Source: Poteriospumella lacustris
Lineage: Eukaryota; Sar; Chrysophyceae; Chromulinales; Dinobryaceae
Direction: 5' to 3'
NCBI GenBank assembly: GCA_008000375.1
Contig: SMOI01000318.1
Coordinates: 14,235 to 35,854 of the forward strand
Length of the DNA: 21,620 bases
Shown here: positions 9,024 to 18,222 of the stretch, piece after piece
Layout: each line of letters begins with the position of its first letter
How positions within the stretch are numbered: position 1 is the first letter of the stretch
Made by a program: the position numbers and the translations under genes
The notes under the pieces: model-generated
Told to the model about the DNA's origin: nothing
The model's database searches: none
What the model saw: only the letters and a program-made list of their open reading frames with translations

Positions 9024-9070
9024 TTTACATTAGAAGAGAACTACTTCTCGTATTGAGTCGCTGCTAAGGA

Positions 9071-9078
9071 TAATATAG
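9071..9078 (+). promoter_or_regulatory. TATA-like element upstream of the secreted Cys-rich protein
   Basis: The sequence taatatag lies 63 bases before the chosen ATG at 9141, a plausible core-promoter distance. A second A/T stretch, gatttaaag, is at about 9092. Assigned by position only. Confidence 0.3.
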
Positions 9079-9140
9079 AGAGTTATTGGGCGATTTAAAG
9101 CCCGTTGCCATTTCATTGTTTGGTTTTTCTGTGTCCCATA

Positions 9141-9536
9141 ATGTTTCATCTGAAGGTCTTCCTCTTGGCTCTCATTGCCGTATGCACCGTTTGGGGCCAA
9201 GATTTACAATACGGCTGTATAACCTGCCAAGATAAGTACGAGAAGTGCGAAATTGACTGCGTATTGCAGTATCACGCTGACGGAGTGACGCGAATCACTA
9301 GTTGCCAAAATGATTGCGTCACCGCCAAATCTTCTTGTGTCGATACATCAACCGCGCTGGCTTGTCAAACGTGCAGCTTGAATTGTGCTGTCTCTTATGA
9401 CACAGCGCTACGATCTTGCCTGAAAAGCATACCCCGCGAGGTCAATCAAGACACCGAATACTCATCTTGCGAAAGTGGTGCCTCAGCAACAATGGACACC
9501 TGCATGGCAAAGTGCAAGGCGACGTACGCGAAGTAG
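9141..9536 (+). CDS. Small secreted cysteine-rich protein, family unknown
   Basis: 131 residues from the ATG at 9141. An earlier in-frame ATG at 9105 adds 12 residues, but the 9141 start gives a clean signal peptide, MFHLKVFLLALIAVCTVWG, with predicted cleavage near Gly19/Gln20. The mature part of about 112 residues has 14 cysteines, an even number that suggests up to seven disulfides. Spacing between successive cysteines is 2,6,3,14,3,6,8,2,3,10,16,10,3. Both halves are mirror-symmetric (6-3-14-3-6 and 3-10-16-10-3) and built around CxxxC pairs. The twin CxxxC spaced by 14 is the pattern seen in helical-hairpin Cys proteins. No transmembrane segment follows the signal peptide. Likely extracellular or in a secretory compartment; function unknown. 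It converges on the aspartic protease gene, 850 bp away, with no sign of a functional link beyond both entering the secretory route. Confidence 0.8.
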   Translation: MFHLKVFLLALIAVCTVWGQDLQYGCITCQDKYEKCEIDCVLQYHADGVTRITSCQNDCVTAKSSCVDTSTALACQTCSLNCAVSYDTALRSCLKSIPREVNQDTEYSSCESGASATMDTCMAKCKATYAK

Positions 9537-10386
9537 GATGATGATTGGGTTTGGTTTGTTGTCTGTCTGTTTATTGTAGCTCAATTGACGTTAGTAGATG
9601 TGTGATTGCCATGTCGTCGTCTCATTTCCAACTGTATATTTGTAACATTCTATTTGATCGTGGCAGTTTATCGCTACAGAAGATCATCGTTACGCGTAAG
9701 GAGACACACTAAAGAATATCCCACCCCCTCCCCAACTTACTGACATATGGCGCCAATAAGGTTGTTCTTTGCTGCTTGAATCTATTTATACTATATAGGT
9801 CGCTTCCAAGACGAGCACATGAGTGGTTACAGTGGTTGAAGAGCTTCAAACTGATTCGGCCCTTGACTTTGATCGTTTTGCACCATGGCGATTTGAAGAA
9901 TCTTCAGCTGTGATTTTCGCCAGGATTTATGTGCTTATATGTATTATGCTGAAAGAAGTGATCCGTACGAATATGAGACCAACAGTGTACGATACACGAG
10001 GCCTGAGAAATAGGGAAATAGTACAACTGAAGCATGAACAGCGCTAATGAGAAGGGACAACACCAAAGAAGGTCAACATGACAGAAAATATGTGCGAAAT
10101 CGAGGCTCTTCCGAGTCGACAAAATGTATCCTCCAGGAACCCTGTTATGCAAGGACTTGACTGATTCTCAAAGAACCACCAGAACAGAGAAACTGATGGT
10201 GGTCGTTGAGCACACAATGACACGTCATTATCATTTTCCAGCGAAGAGAAAATACTTATGCGGCATCGAAAAACGTACCAACAGAGGACGAAGATAAGTT
10301 TACAATACCGAATCGTCACAAGCAAGATGTGTACTCATGATACTATGTGCTAAAACTTACGTAAAGCTGTATTAGGTGTGGAAGAT
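9537..10386. other. Convergent intergenic region, no gene recognised
   Basis: 850 bp holding the 3' ends of the secreted Cys-rich gene and the aspartic protease gene. It contains an isolated strong TATA-like stretch, tctatttatactatatagg, at 9781-9799, with no convincing reading frame behind it. The short frames at 9823-10047 (+) and 9904-10152 (-) resemble nothing known. No canonical AATAAA was found for either gene. Confidence 0.5.
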
Positions 10387-11602
10387 TTAAGCGTGGTTGG
10401 CGAGGGCGAAACCAACGCGCTTGTTGCCCCAGTCGAAGACAGTGTAGTACTTGCGCATGAAGACGTCACCCAAGATCCAGAGAGGACCAGTGGGGGCGGG
10501 GATGTCAAGACCGATCATACCCAACAAGCAGGCATCACCATCAGGGATCAGGTAGTCAGTAGGAGTGAGGGTGTAGACCTTGCCATCGATGGTGAAATCG
10601 AAGTTAGGAAGAGTGTCGTACTTGCACGCAACCATGTACTCGCCGGCAACGACTTCCTTGGCACCGATCTTGGCAGCGACCTGCTTAACGACGTCCGAAG
10701 GACCAGTCAAGAGGGAAGTACCAGAGTCAACGATGGCCTTGGCCTGGGAGGCGAAGGAAGTACCATCGATGGAGAAACCACCAAGGGTGATCTCCCAGTA
10801 GGTAGCAGCCAACAAGTTCACCCAGGTGAGGTCACCAGTGAACTTGGTCTTGTCGTAACCACCCAAGGTCAACTCGCCGAAGTCCTTCTCGGAGTTACCA
10901 AGGTAGAAACCGAACTGAGCGGACTCGACCAAGTTCTGCTCAACCAAGTTCTGGAAGGCGGTAGGAACGTGGTTGACAGAGAGGACAGGGAAGGCAAGAC
11001 CCAAGATACCGTCGAACTTGCCGAGCTTGTAGGCAGCACCAAGACCAGAGGCATCAGTGACCTCGGCGAAGATCTGGTTCTTGACAACAAGGCCACCCAT
11101 GTTCAAGACATCCTGGGACTCGAAACCAGAAACAGGGCCAGAACCGTACTCAATGTTGAAAACGGTGCCGTTCTGGACGTAGGTGGAAGACTTGGAGGAG
11201 GTATACTTCGCGTGTCTGCCGCAGCTGGAGTCGCACTGGGAGGAAGCAACCCACAAGTCAGAGCTGCCAGTATCGAAGATGACCTGGAACTTCTGGGCAG
11301 GGGTACCGAGGTTGATCGCACCGAAGTACTGCGAGTTCTCGTAGTCGTTGATGACGATGTTTCCATCCTTGGCGACACGGTAGGTGTTGCTAAAAAAATG
11401 GAGGAAAGAAAATGCGAATAAATTATCGGGAAGAAAAAAATCACCGACAAAAACTGTCTTACCCCAAACCCTTCTGGGCGCGAGCCAACAAGCCAGCAAC
11501 GAACTCACGGTCGTTCTTCTTCTCCAAGCGGAACTTGGTGACGGCCGCGAGGGCAGTGTAGACCACCAACAAGGCAATGAGGAGCTTGGCAGCGTAGATC
11601 AT
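10387..11602 (-). CDS. Pepsin/cathepsin D-type aspartic protease (family A1), secreted or lysosomal
   Basis: Exon 1 11602-11463, exon 2 11389-10387, 73 bp intron in phase 2, 380 residues: the usual preproenzyme length. The signal peptide is MIYAAKLLIALLVVYTALA, followed by a short basic propeptide (FRLEKKNDREF) to about residue 60. Catalytic motifs are DTGSSDLWV (Asp86) and DSGTSLLTG (Asp268). The flap is IEYGSGPVSG with its conserved Tyr. Expected disulfide pairs are visible at CDSSC after the first active site and at ACKYDTL with DACLLG near the C-terminus. The ending PLWILGDVFMRKYYTVFDWG is typical of A1 enzymes. There is one possible N-glycosylation site (NGT) and no C-terminal extension. 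All residues needed for activity are present. Codon use is narrow (AAG, GTC, ACC, TTG dominate), suggesting strong expression, and this also leaves a long antisense open frame. Divergent from the acylphosphatase-like gene. Confidence 0.95.
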
Positions 11603-11940
11603 TTTGACTTTTCTCTTCTGATCAAGATGTGAATTGAGGCGATTGATCGATGACGCTTGCTGCGAAAAATAGGGCGACCGACAGCGAAGATTGCTTGCAT
11701 CGACCTTGAAGATGGGTTGAGGGAAAAAAATCAGAAAAAGCAAGGAAATTCCTACTCTTACACAAAGTTTAGGTTTGAGGAGATGATTGAGGGATATACA
11801 ACACTTGTGTTCGGCGCACTTGAAAAACGTCCGAATATTCAATATGTACAGTACATTATATGCCGACTGCGGATTTGAGACCGAATCCCTCCTTCATGCT
11901 TCGGCAACGAAAAATTCTTTGTTCACACATCGAAATCGCC
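11603..11940. promoter_or_regulatory. Divergent promoter region between aspartic protease and acylphosphatase-like genes
   Basis: 338 bp between divergent start codons, the shortest such interval in the window. On the plus side a TATA-like acattatat lies at about 11853-11861. On the minus side ctattttt (complement of 11664-11672) lies about 65 bases upstream of the protease ATG. Both are weak assignments by position. In-frame ATGs at 11860 and 11896 could lengthen the plus-strand protein. Confidence 0.35.
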
Positions 11941-12574
11941 ATGGAGGACATTGATAAAATTAGGGAAGTCGAACGACTCATTCAAGAGGCGAATGAGGAC
12001 TTGCAAAGGGCTAAGGATGCCAAGAATAAGAAGGAAGAGTTGATGGTCAGGGAGACGTTGAATTTGCTGATGAGAAAGGAAGAGCGCTTGATGGCAGGTC
12101 AGCAACCACTAATGCATTTTATCTGGATGGGAGTTTACCCTCCTTGTATTTCATACAGAGCGTGGGTCAGTTGTTGCCCAAATAGCGATCGCATTTCAAC
12201 CACCGCCTCCGCCTTCAATAAGTTCAGAGTGTTTTTTCTACCACGAAGTGATCCTTCGAAATGTTGATGCAACATTAACTTCTCTCGCTGAAGATCGAGG
12301 ATTTCGCAATTTTGTGAAAGCCCAAGCAGACAAAGTTGGCATCACTGGCTATATCCAAAGATACCACGCCAATGATCTGAAGCTCGGCTTCGAAGGAACT
12401 GACCAGCAGTGCCGCGAGTTCTTCGATTGGCTAAAGTGGTTGAGGACAGATTACCAAATGATTGAAATATTTGATTTCATTGTTGAACATGATTTCAGGG
12501 CATACGATTCCTTTGACAAGATCACAGACCATTGGACACAGAAGGAGAGTCCAATGAGGTCAATATTCAGATGA
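11941..12574 (+). CDS. Coiled coil plus degenerate acylphosphatase-like domain protein
   Basis: Exons 11941-12097 and 12159-12574, 61 bp intron (GTCAGC...tcatacag), phase 1, 190 residues. The ATG at 11941 sits in a strong context (gccATGG); longer starts at 11860 and 11896 are in frame. Residues 1-52 are heptad-like and charged (REVERLIQEANEDLQRAKDA), a likely coiled coil. After a Pro run (QPPPPPS) comes a region of about 80 residues resembling acylphosphatase: VILRNVD, GFRNFVKAQADKVGITGYIQ, LKLGFEGTDQQCREFFDWLK. The Phe-Arg before the first helix and the strand-helix pattern match. The usual phosphate-loop GxVQGV is missing, and the catalytic Asn of GWVRN is not evident (GYIQR instead), so activity is doubtful. 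The last ~40 residues (IEIFDFIVEHDFRAYDSFDK) are unassigned. The domain match is by eye only. Confidence 0.68.
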
Positions 12575-13647
12575 AGACCTTGACAAAGTGCTTTTAGTGA
12601 CACCCCGACAAAGCGCCTAAATGCAATGCACATCTGCCTTTACGAAGCAGCAGTGTCTGTGTGCCCCTGAGACCCCCCCCCCCAGAAAATGAAGCACTCA
12701 TCGTCTGCCTTCTCGTTGGGTGTGGCGAAGAGGCGCACTGTAACAATTACTCCTATTTTTAAGCCCATCTGTTTCCAATTGAAATCACAAATGCGTTGAA
12801 CAGTATACAAACAGTTGCCACCAAGGGCTACATGGTCGTGGTGACGCAATGGCCAAGGCAATGGCCCCGCCAGAGGTCATTGCACCGACTGCATATCGGG
12901 TCGCCAACCGAAGATTTTCCCTCGGTATACGAAGCGGAGGAGCAGCACGCAGTTCCAGACCCGGGCAAGGTGGCCCACCCTGCGACATCTATTGTCGAAC
13001 TCGTTAGGATGGAACGGTTTTCAATGAAGAACCGTTGACGGTATGTGGATGCCTTATTTAAAATGGGAACGTTCTGTACCACATTACTTCAGGGCCTGGT
13101 GGCGCGACAGCTGCGCCATTCATTCATAGAAAGACCCATAGCTGCATCATCTCGTCGTTATATTTATGTTTGCCCACAGCAGACAGACCCAGTCATTACT
13201 TGCACTACCGAACGCCACACGATCAGAAACTTTTAACCTAACCCTTACCCAACTTGCTCCACTGTGCATGAACAGCGACAGTGCAACAGGCAGTGGAAGT
13301 GGAAGAAACATCAATGGCGTTGTCGTTGTTGTGAAGAGAAGGAGGCCCCAGCATGTGTAGGTACACGGTCGATGAACGTAAACCAAACAAACAGAGAAAG
13401 AACCAGGAAAAGCAATATCGAGAAGAAAACACAAAATGAATAAGCCAGCATATGTACAAATGATGCACGACTGCACACTTCGACCTGCACACATTCTACC
13501 CGAGTAGATGAAACAGAAAATCAACAAGTAGTCACAGGATCACGTGAAACCAAGGGGAGAGAGGGGGGTCTCAGTGTCTGCGAAAAAGGAAAAGCAACAA
13601 AAATGAACGTAAGAACGTAGAAAAATGGCGTGGCATGCATCCTACAC
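12575..13647. other. Convergent intergenic region, no gene recognised
   Basis: 1.07 kb containing the 3' ends of the acylphosphatase-like and ankyrin genes. A run of 11 C lies at 12673-12683. Between about 12790 and 13040 the sequence is G/C-richer and open in several frames on both strands, but none gives a recognisable protein or a consistent splice structure. A tatttaaaa stretch at about 13055 has only short frames after it. From about 13200 to 13640 the + strand is A-rich, consistent with the minus-strand gene's 3' UTR. Confidence 0.5.
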
Positions 13648-16331
13648 TTAATGATGGCCACCGTGATGATGATGGTGCTGATTATGGTGCATTTGCTGCT
13701 GTTGCAGTTGTTGCTGCTGTTGCTGTTGGAACTGCAGTTGCAATTGCTGTTGTTGCTGGACATGCAATTGTTGCAAGTGATGTTGATGTTGCTGCAGCTG
13801 CAATTGTTGATGGGCGGTCAAATGATGCCCATGACCATGGCCCTGCCCATGTCCGGGTGGAAACGGTGGCATCACTCCTGCTGCAACGTGCACCGCTGCG
13901 ACCGCTGGTGGAGCAGGTGGCAACGGTAATGGGGCTTGATCATTGTCCGAATCGTCGGCAGCATCTTCTCCTTCTCCACCCAGATGCAACTCCGTCTCGG
14001 TGTCGGGTTCCATCATCAGCACCACTTCACTGTCCACATCCACATTGTTGTGCCCAGGATCCGTGACTTCCAGCAAATTCACTTCCTCGGGATCCAATCC
14101 ACCGCCAACCACAGTCGCAATCGGTTCCTGTTGATGGAAATGTTGGAATGGTGACACCGCCACAGGAGCAGCAGCAGCAGCGGCCGCCGCCGCCGCATCC
14201 TTCGTGATAGCCGAAGCCGCGGAAGTGCCGGAACTATTGAACCGTACACGTCCTCTGCCGTCGAACGAGCCATAAACAGGATCAACAAAGGTCGTACGTT
14301 TGCCACTCGATGTTTCATACGACGACGCTGATCCATCCATCAAATGCTGGACATTCCAAGTCAATCCCAACGAAGACATGGCATTGTTACGCATACGAAA
14401 CCATCTGAACACATAAATGGAGATGTACAGCAATTGTTTCGTCAACAAAAACTTGTATTCCAATTCATTTTCGGTCGGTGAGAAGCGAGATACGGCACTT
14501 TGGACATCGGACCAGGTACACAGCTTATCCAAAAACGGTGGGGTAATTCCGTAATGCTCAATCAGCAAATCGTGCATCTAACGAGTGACAGAACATACAT
14601 ATAAACATGTGTCAGCATCCAGCACTGAGCAGTACCCCAGACATAACCGACGACTTTACCTGAGGCGAACGCGCAATTTTCACCAAAATTTGCTTCTGGA
14701 CATCGTCACCCACCACACAGGAATCACATAAAACCTCGTCAATCAACGTCGTCAAATCCACGACCGTTTGTTGCGCAGCCAACCGACAACGTCGCAACAT
14801 GTGGGACAATGACCAGGACCACACACGTGGCAAGGGCAGAAACTCCATGACGTTTTCAAAGACACCGTGTGGGAGGGTCAATGCTCGTTGGAATACCATC
14901 GGCCACATCCAATCCGCATAATCACGCACTCGCACCGCTGGACGCGACGAATTACGATACACCGGAATACGACTCGCCGCGGCCGCGTAGTCGCCCGCTA
15001 AGACCGAGCGAATCGTTTGCAACGTCTTTTCGGGGGCTTTGGCTTGAATCGGCAAATGAGGCGCGGACTGAAGAAAGTCTTTGATCAATTGATCTTGCTT
15101 GGTCAATTGCTCTTGCCGTGCGGGGGTCAATTTGAACGTCATGGTTCCCTTGGCGACCGCGGTGGTGTCCTTCACGGCCGTCACGAGTTCACTGACGAAC
15201 TCTTCCATGGGACACAACTTTAATTTGTTCTCCAAATAGGCTTTACGGATTTCTTTGATGACTTCCATACGCTTTTGTTGATGACGTTCTTGGATTTTCA
15301 CGACTTGCACTTGCGTATCCAACCACACGAGAAGACCCGTATGATTTCGACGCAACGCCGTGTCCCGTGCGGTGCGATATCGACGATCGCGCATGAAGAT
15401 TTCCGCACCCATCGACACCAAAACTTCGGCACATTTCTCATGACCTCGTTTGCACGCAAGCATCAACGCCGTACTTCCCTGAGCCGTTTGTTCATCTTTC
15501 GCTGCTCCCGCTTCAATCAAAATCATCACAATCTCTGCATGTCCACGTTGCGACGCCAACATGAGCGCATTCATGCCTTCCAAATTGCGGCGATTCACAT
15601 CGACACCAGCATTGATAAGAGCTTTGGTGATGCTCACATGTCCCTCCTGAGAGGCGCGCATCAATGCGGTGGTTCCTTTCGAGTTGGCAAAGTGAGGATT
15701 CGCTTTTTCTTCCAGCAGCATTGCTACGGCTTGATAATGCCCGAAATGGGCAGCCTATGCAGCATTGATTGACATCATTCGTGTGAGGCTCCAGATATTG
15801 TTGAAAAAAAAAAAGAGGCACTGTCACCTACCTGAATCAAAGCCGTTGAACCGGACTGGTTCACTGCGTTGACGAAGGCACCGGCATCAATCAGAAGGCG
15901 CATGATGGGAACATAGCCCTTATGTGCGGCAGCAGAGATAGGTGTAACTCCGCGAGAATTACACGCATTGGGATCAATCTTGCATCGCATCATCACATCA
16001 ACGGCGCCTTCGTTTTGAATCTTGATGCAGTGGATCAAAGGACTCTCGCGATCCTGAAAGTAGCACAATCAGTTAATCCCATCAGTTCACTGAAGATGGT
16101 CATTCAACAGCGGAAAGTACTTACATCAAGAGTGATTCTGCTCAAAAACTCATCAGTGACTCTGAAATTGTACGGATTTGCAAGAAATTCATTCAAGTCC
16201 ATTGGAAGAGGCTTCGCTTCCGGGGAGTAACTCATTCTGGAAAAGGTTTCAATATCAGAGGACCTGGAAATACTTGACATGGATGCTGCGTTCAATCGTG
16301 CTCGTTTATTAGTATGTAAATCCGAGTCCAT
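13648..16331 (-). CDS. Ankyrin-repeat protein with acidic and Gln/His-rich C-terminal tail
   Basis: Exons 16331-16125, 16053-15832, 15754-14660 and 14577-13648. Introns are 71, 77 and 82 bp, all phase 0. 817 residues. An in-frame TGA directly precedes the ATG. About six or seven ankyrin repeats span roughly residues 72-260, with typical cores such as GVTPISAAAHKGYVPIMRLL, GTTALMRASQEGHVSITKAL, GMNALMLASQRGHAEIVMIL and GSTALMLACKRGHEKCAEVL. They are followed by a basic helical stretch (VQVVKIQERHQQKRMEVIKE) and a long unassigned middle region. The C-terminal ~130 residues are low-complexity: an Ala run, an acidic patch (EGEDAADDSDNDQ), then Gln/Leu/His-rich sequence ending HHHHHGGHH. Ankyrin repeats bind proteins, and no catalytic domain is seen. 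Intron 2 contains a run of 11 T on the coding strand near its 5' end. Divergent from CWC15. Confidence 0.88.
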
Positions 16332-16834
16332 TCACAGGAACAAATTTCGTCTGGATTATCCTTCGTGAACAAAAAACGATTGTTCAAGAGATTTTTCACG
16401 GAGATTTAATTTCCAAGAAAGAAAAATCAACAAGGTCTGGATCACACGGAACTCAAGATCGGAATGCTTGAATCTCAATTCACTTCTAAACAGAACTGGA
16501 TCAATAGGACTCCCCATTCTTCTCAAAAAATCATACGAGGCCTCCGGTGTGTGTCCTCTCTCGACTCTTCTTGTCGCGACGATGTTCAGTTGAAAAAAGA
16601 GGATAAATCCTCTCGTACATTGAATGACTGTACTAGACTGTAGTATGTTGACTGATGAAATGAATATCAGTACGTACACCGTTTTGGCGCTGATCACCAA
16701 GAACCATAAACCAAAGCTGAATTCGTCGTGAATTCATTTTATCCGCTTCACTTCAGCCGAAGCTCTGTTTGCATTGGTGTAATATTGTCCTTCCTTGAGC
16801 TGGAGACGTTGGTTATTGCATCTCTTGGGAAGAA
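16332..16834. promoter_or_regulatory. Divergent intergenic region between ankyrin and CWC15 genes
   Basis: 503 bp between divergent start codons. The minus strand has an open frame from 16700 to 16356, ending 24 bases before the ankyrin ATG, and a second short one starting MYERIYPLF from an ATG near 16619. Neither resembles a known family. No obvious TATA box. The promoter role is inferred from layout. Confidence 0.35.
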
Positions 16835-17668
16835 ATGTCCACAGCTGGTCGACCCACGTACAAATCAGCCGTTGGCAAGGGCAAGAGTTCCTTCCGATCT
16901 CTTATGAAATCGGGGAAAGATTTAACAGCTCACACAGAATTGAAATTTCGACAAGTTGGTCAAGCTTCGAAGAATGAAATCGCTCAGAAGGACTTACGTC
17001 ATGAGCTTGATCAACGAGAGGCGAAGTATGTCCTCGAAAAGAGCAAAACCACCGCTTGGCTTGCTGAGGAAGAAACGAAAATCGATGTTCCTCTTTTGTT
17101 GAAAAATCAACCAGAATTAGATGTGGAAAAGTTGCAGCAGTATGACGACAAGGATGTGGAGGTCAATGATTCGGATGATTTCGATTCTTCAAGGTGTGTC
17201 TCCTGTGAAGCAATATTCTCTTATTCACCGCCCTAACCCTATTCCTGTTTCCCCGTTAGTGATGAAGATTCAGACAGTGATGAGGATGACAGTGATGATG
17301 AGGATGACGATGAGAAGGAGCTGCAGGCCGAGCTCGAACGGATTCGTGCCGAACGTGCGGCTGCCCAAGCCAAGAAGTTGCAGGAGGAGAAGGACATAGA
17401 AGAAAAGCTGAAGCAAGATAGTGCCCTCAAAAGCAACCCGCTCCTTACCAGTGAAGACACGTCCGCTAAGGTAAGCCACGTTGACCGAATGCCCCTACCG
17501 ATTGACGTGTCGACTAACATTCTGTCTGTATAGCTAAAACGACGATGGAACGACGATGTGGTGTTCCGGAATCAAGCGAAAGACGAGCCTGAGAAGAAAA
17601 AGAGATTTATCAACGATACTATTCGATCCGATTTCCATCGGTCGTTCTTGAAGAAATTTGTAAAATAG
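16835..17668 (+). CDS. CWC15: Pre-mRNA splicing factor CWC15 (Cwf15/Cwc15)
   Basis: Exons 16835-17193, 17260-17470 and 17534-17668. Introns are 66 bp (donor GTGTGT, phase 2) and 63 bp (GTAAGC, phase 0). 234 residues, against about 230 for the human protein. The N-terminal signature [17 protein letters not shown] and [11 protein letters not shown], a central acidic Asp/Glu/Ser block (about 113-135) followed by a coiled coil ([20 protein letters not shown]), and the highly conserved C-terminus [16 protein letters not shown]...[17 protein letters not shown] are all present in the expected order. CWC15 is a component of the Prp19-associated (NTC/NTR) active spliceosome and binds near the catalytic RNA core in the nucleus. 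Intron 1 falls inside the acidic block. The gene looks complete and ordinary. Confidence 0.96.
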
Positions 17669-18222
17669 ATGATCTCAACCTGATTGATTATAGCCCTGCG
17701 CAAGCCCTTCGTTTGCTTCGTCCATCATTCTTTTCACTTTACATGCTCTCAGAATTCAATACCAAATACGTGGAAAAACATTCTAGGCGCACTACAAGAA
17801 TCAGGCACAACAACGGTCCCACTGTATTCAGTTGTGGAAGCACGACAAGTGGGAACAGGCAGACAATAATTCCGCAGTTCCGGAAAACGCACCAATTTTT
17901 GCTGATTTTCGGTCATCCTACAGAGACAACAAAGCGGTTGAGATCGATCTCGTTGTCGGTGCCTTTGTTTTCGATTGTTTTTGATTATTTCTCCTAGGTA
18001 TGAACCTTGTCGATCATTTCTCTTCGTAATTAGGCCTTCAACGGCACCAAGGTGGGACTAAGACACGTGTCTTCGCCAGATTTCCCTTCGAAGCGAGTGA
18101 AAAAGTCGAATAAGCTCTTTGATAAACTTCAGTCATCGTGGATCTCGTCAGCCATCGACACACCATCACAGCAGGAAAGACACGTCAAACAATCAACAGT
18201 TGAATAATAGAATTCCAGAACC
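17669..18222 (+). other. CWC15-OTU interval with unresolved coding-like frames
   Basis: 554 bp between two genes in tandem. All three plus frames contain protein-like stretches. One runs from 17787, after acceptor-like ttctag, and includes QLWKHDKWEQADNN. A second runs 18034-18207 after acceptor-like cgtaattag, includes VKKSNKLFDKLQSSWISSA, and stops at TAA 18205-18207, 15 bases before the OTU-gene ATG. No ATG and donor could be assigned confidently to start such a gene, so these may be 5' UTR exons of the OTU gene, a small separate gene, or chance. Confidence 0.3.

Noticed and set aside
10378-11421. A 347-codon open frame on the + strand, antisense to the aspartic protease
   Set aside because: It mirrors the protease exon almost exactly. 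The protease's narrow codon choice (AAG, GTC, ACC, TTG) leaves few stops in the opposite frame, and the translation matches no family, while the minus-strand product has all A1 protease motifs.
12785-13082. Overlapping open frames on both strands in the ACYP-ankyrin interval
   Set aside because: None resembles a known protein. The local G/C enrichment lowers stop frequency, and no splice sites or transcript signals favour one frame.
13635-14066. Val/Ala/Leu-rich plus-strand frames opposite the ankyrin C-terminus
   Set aside because: They are complements of the Gln/His/Ala repeat codons in the minus-strand ankyrin gene, which has spliced, domain-supported coding sequence.
17770-17786. A 17-base intron that would join two frames (GTGGAAAA...TTCTAG)
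   Set aside because: All other introns are 61-91 bp. A 17 bp intron is known only in a few ciliates, and all three frames here look equally plausible, so no join is justified.
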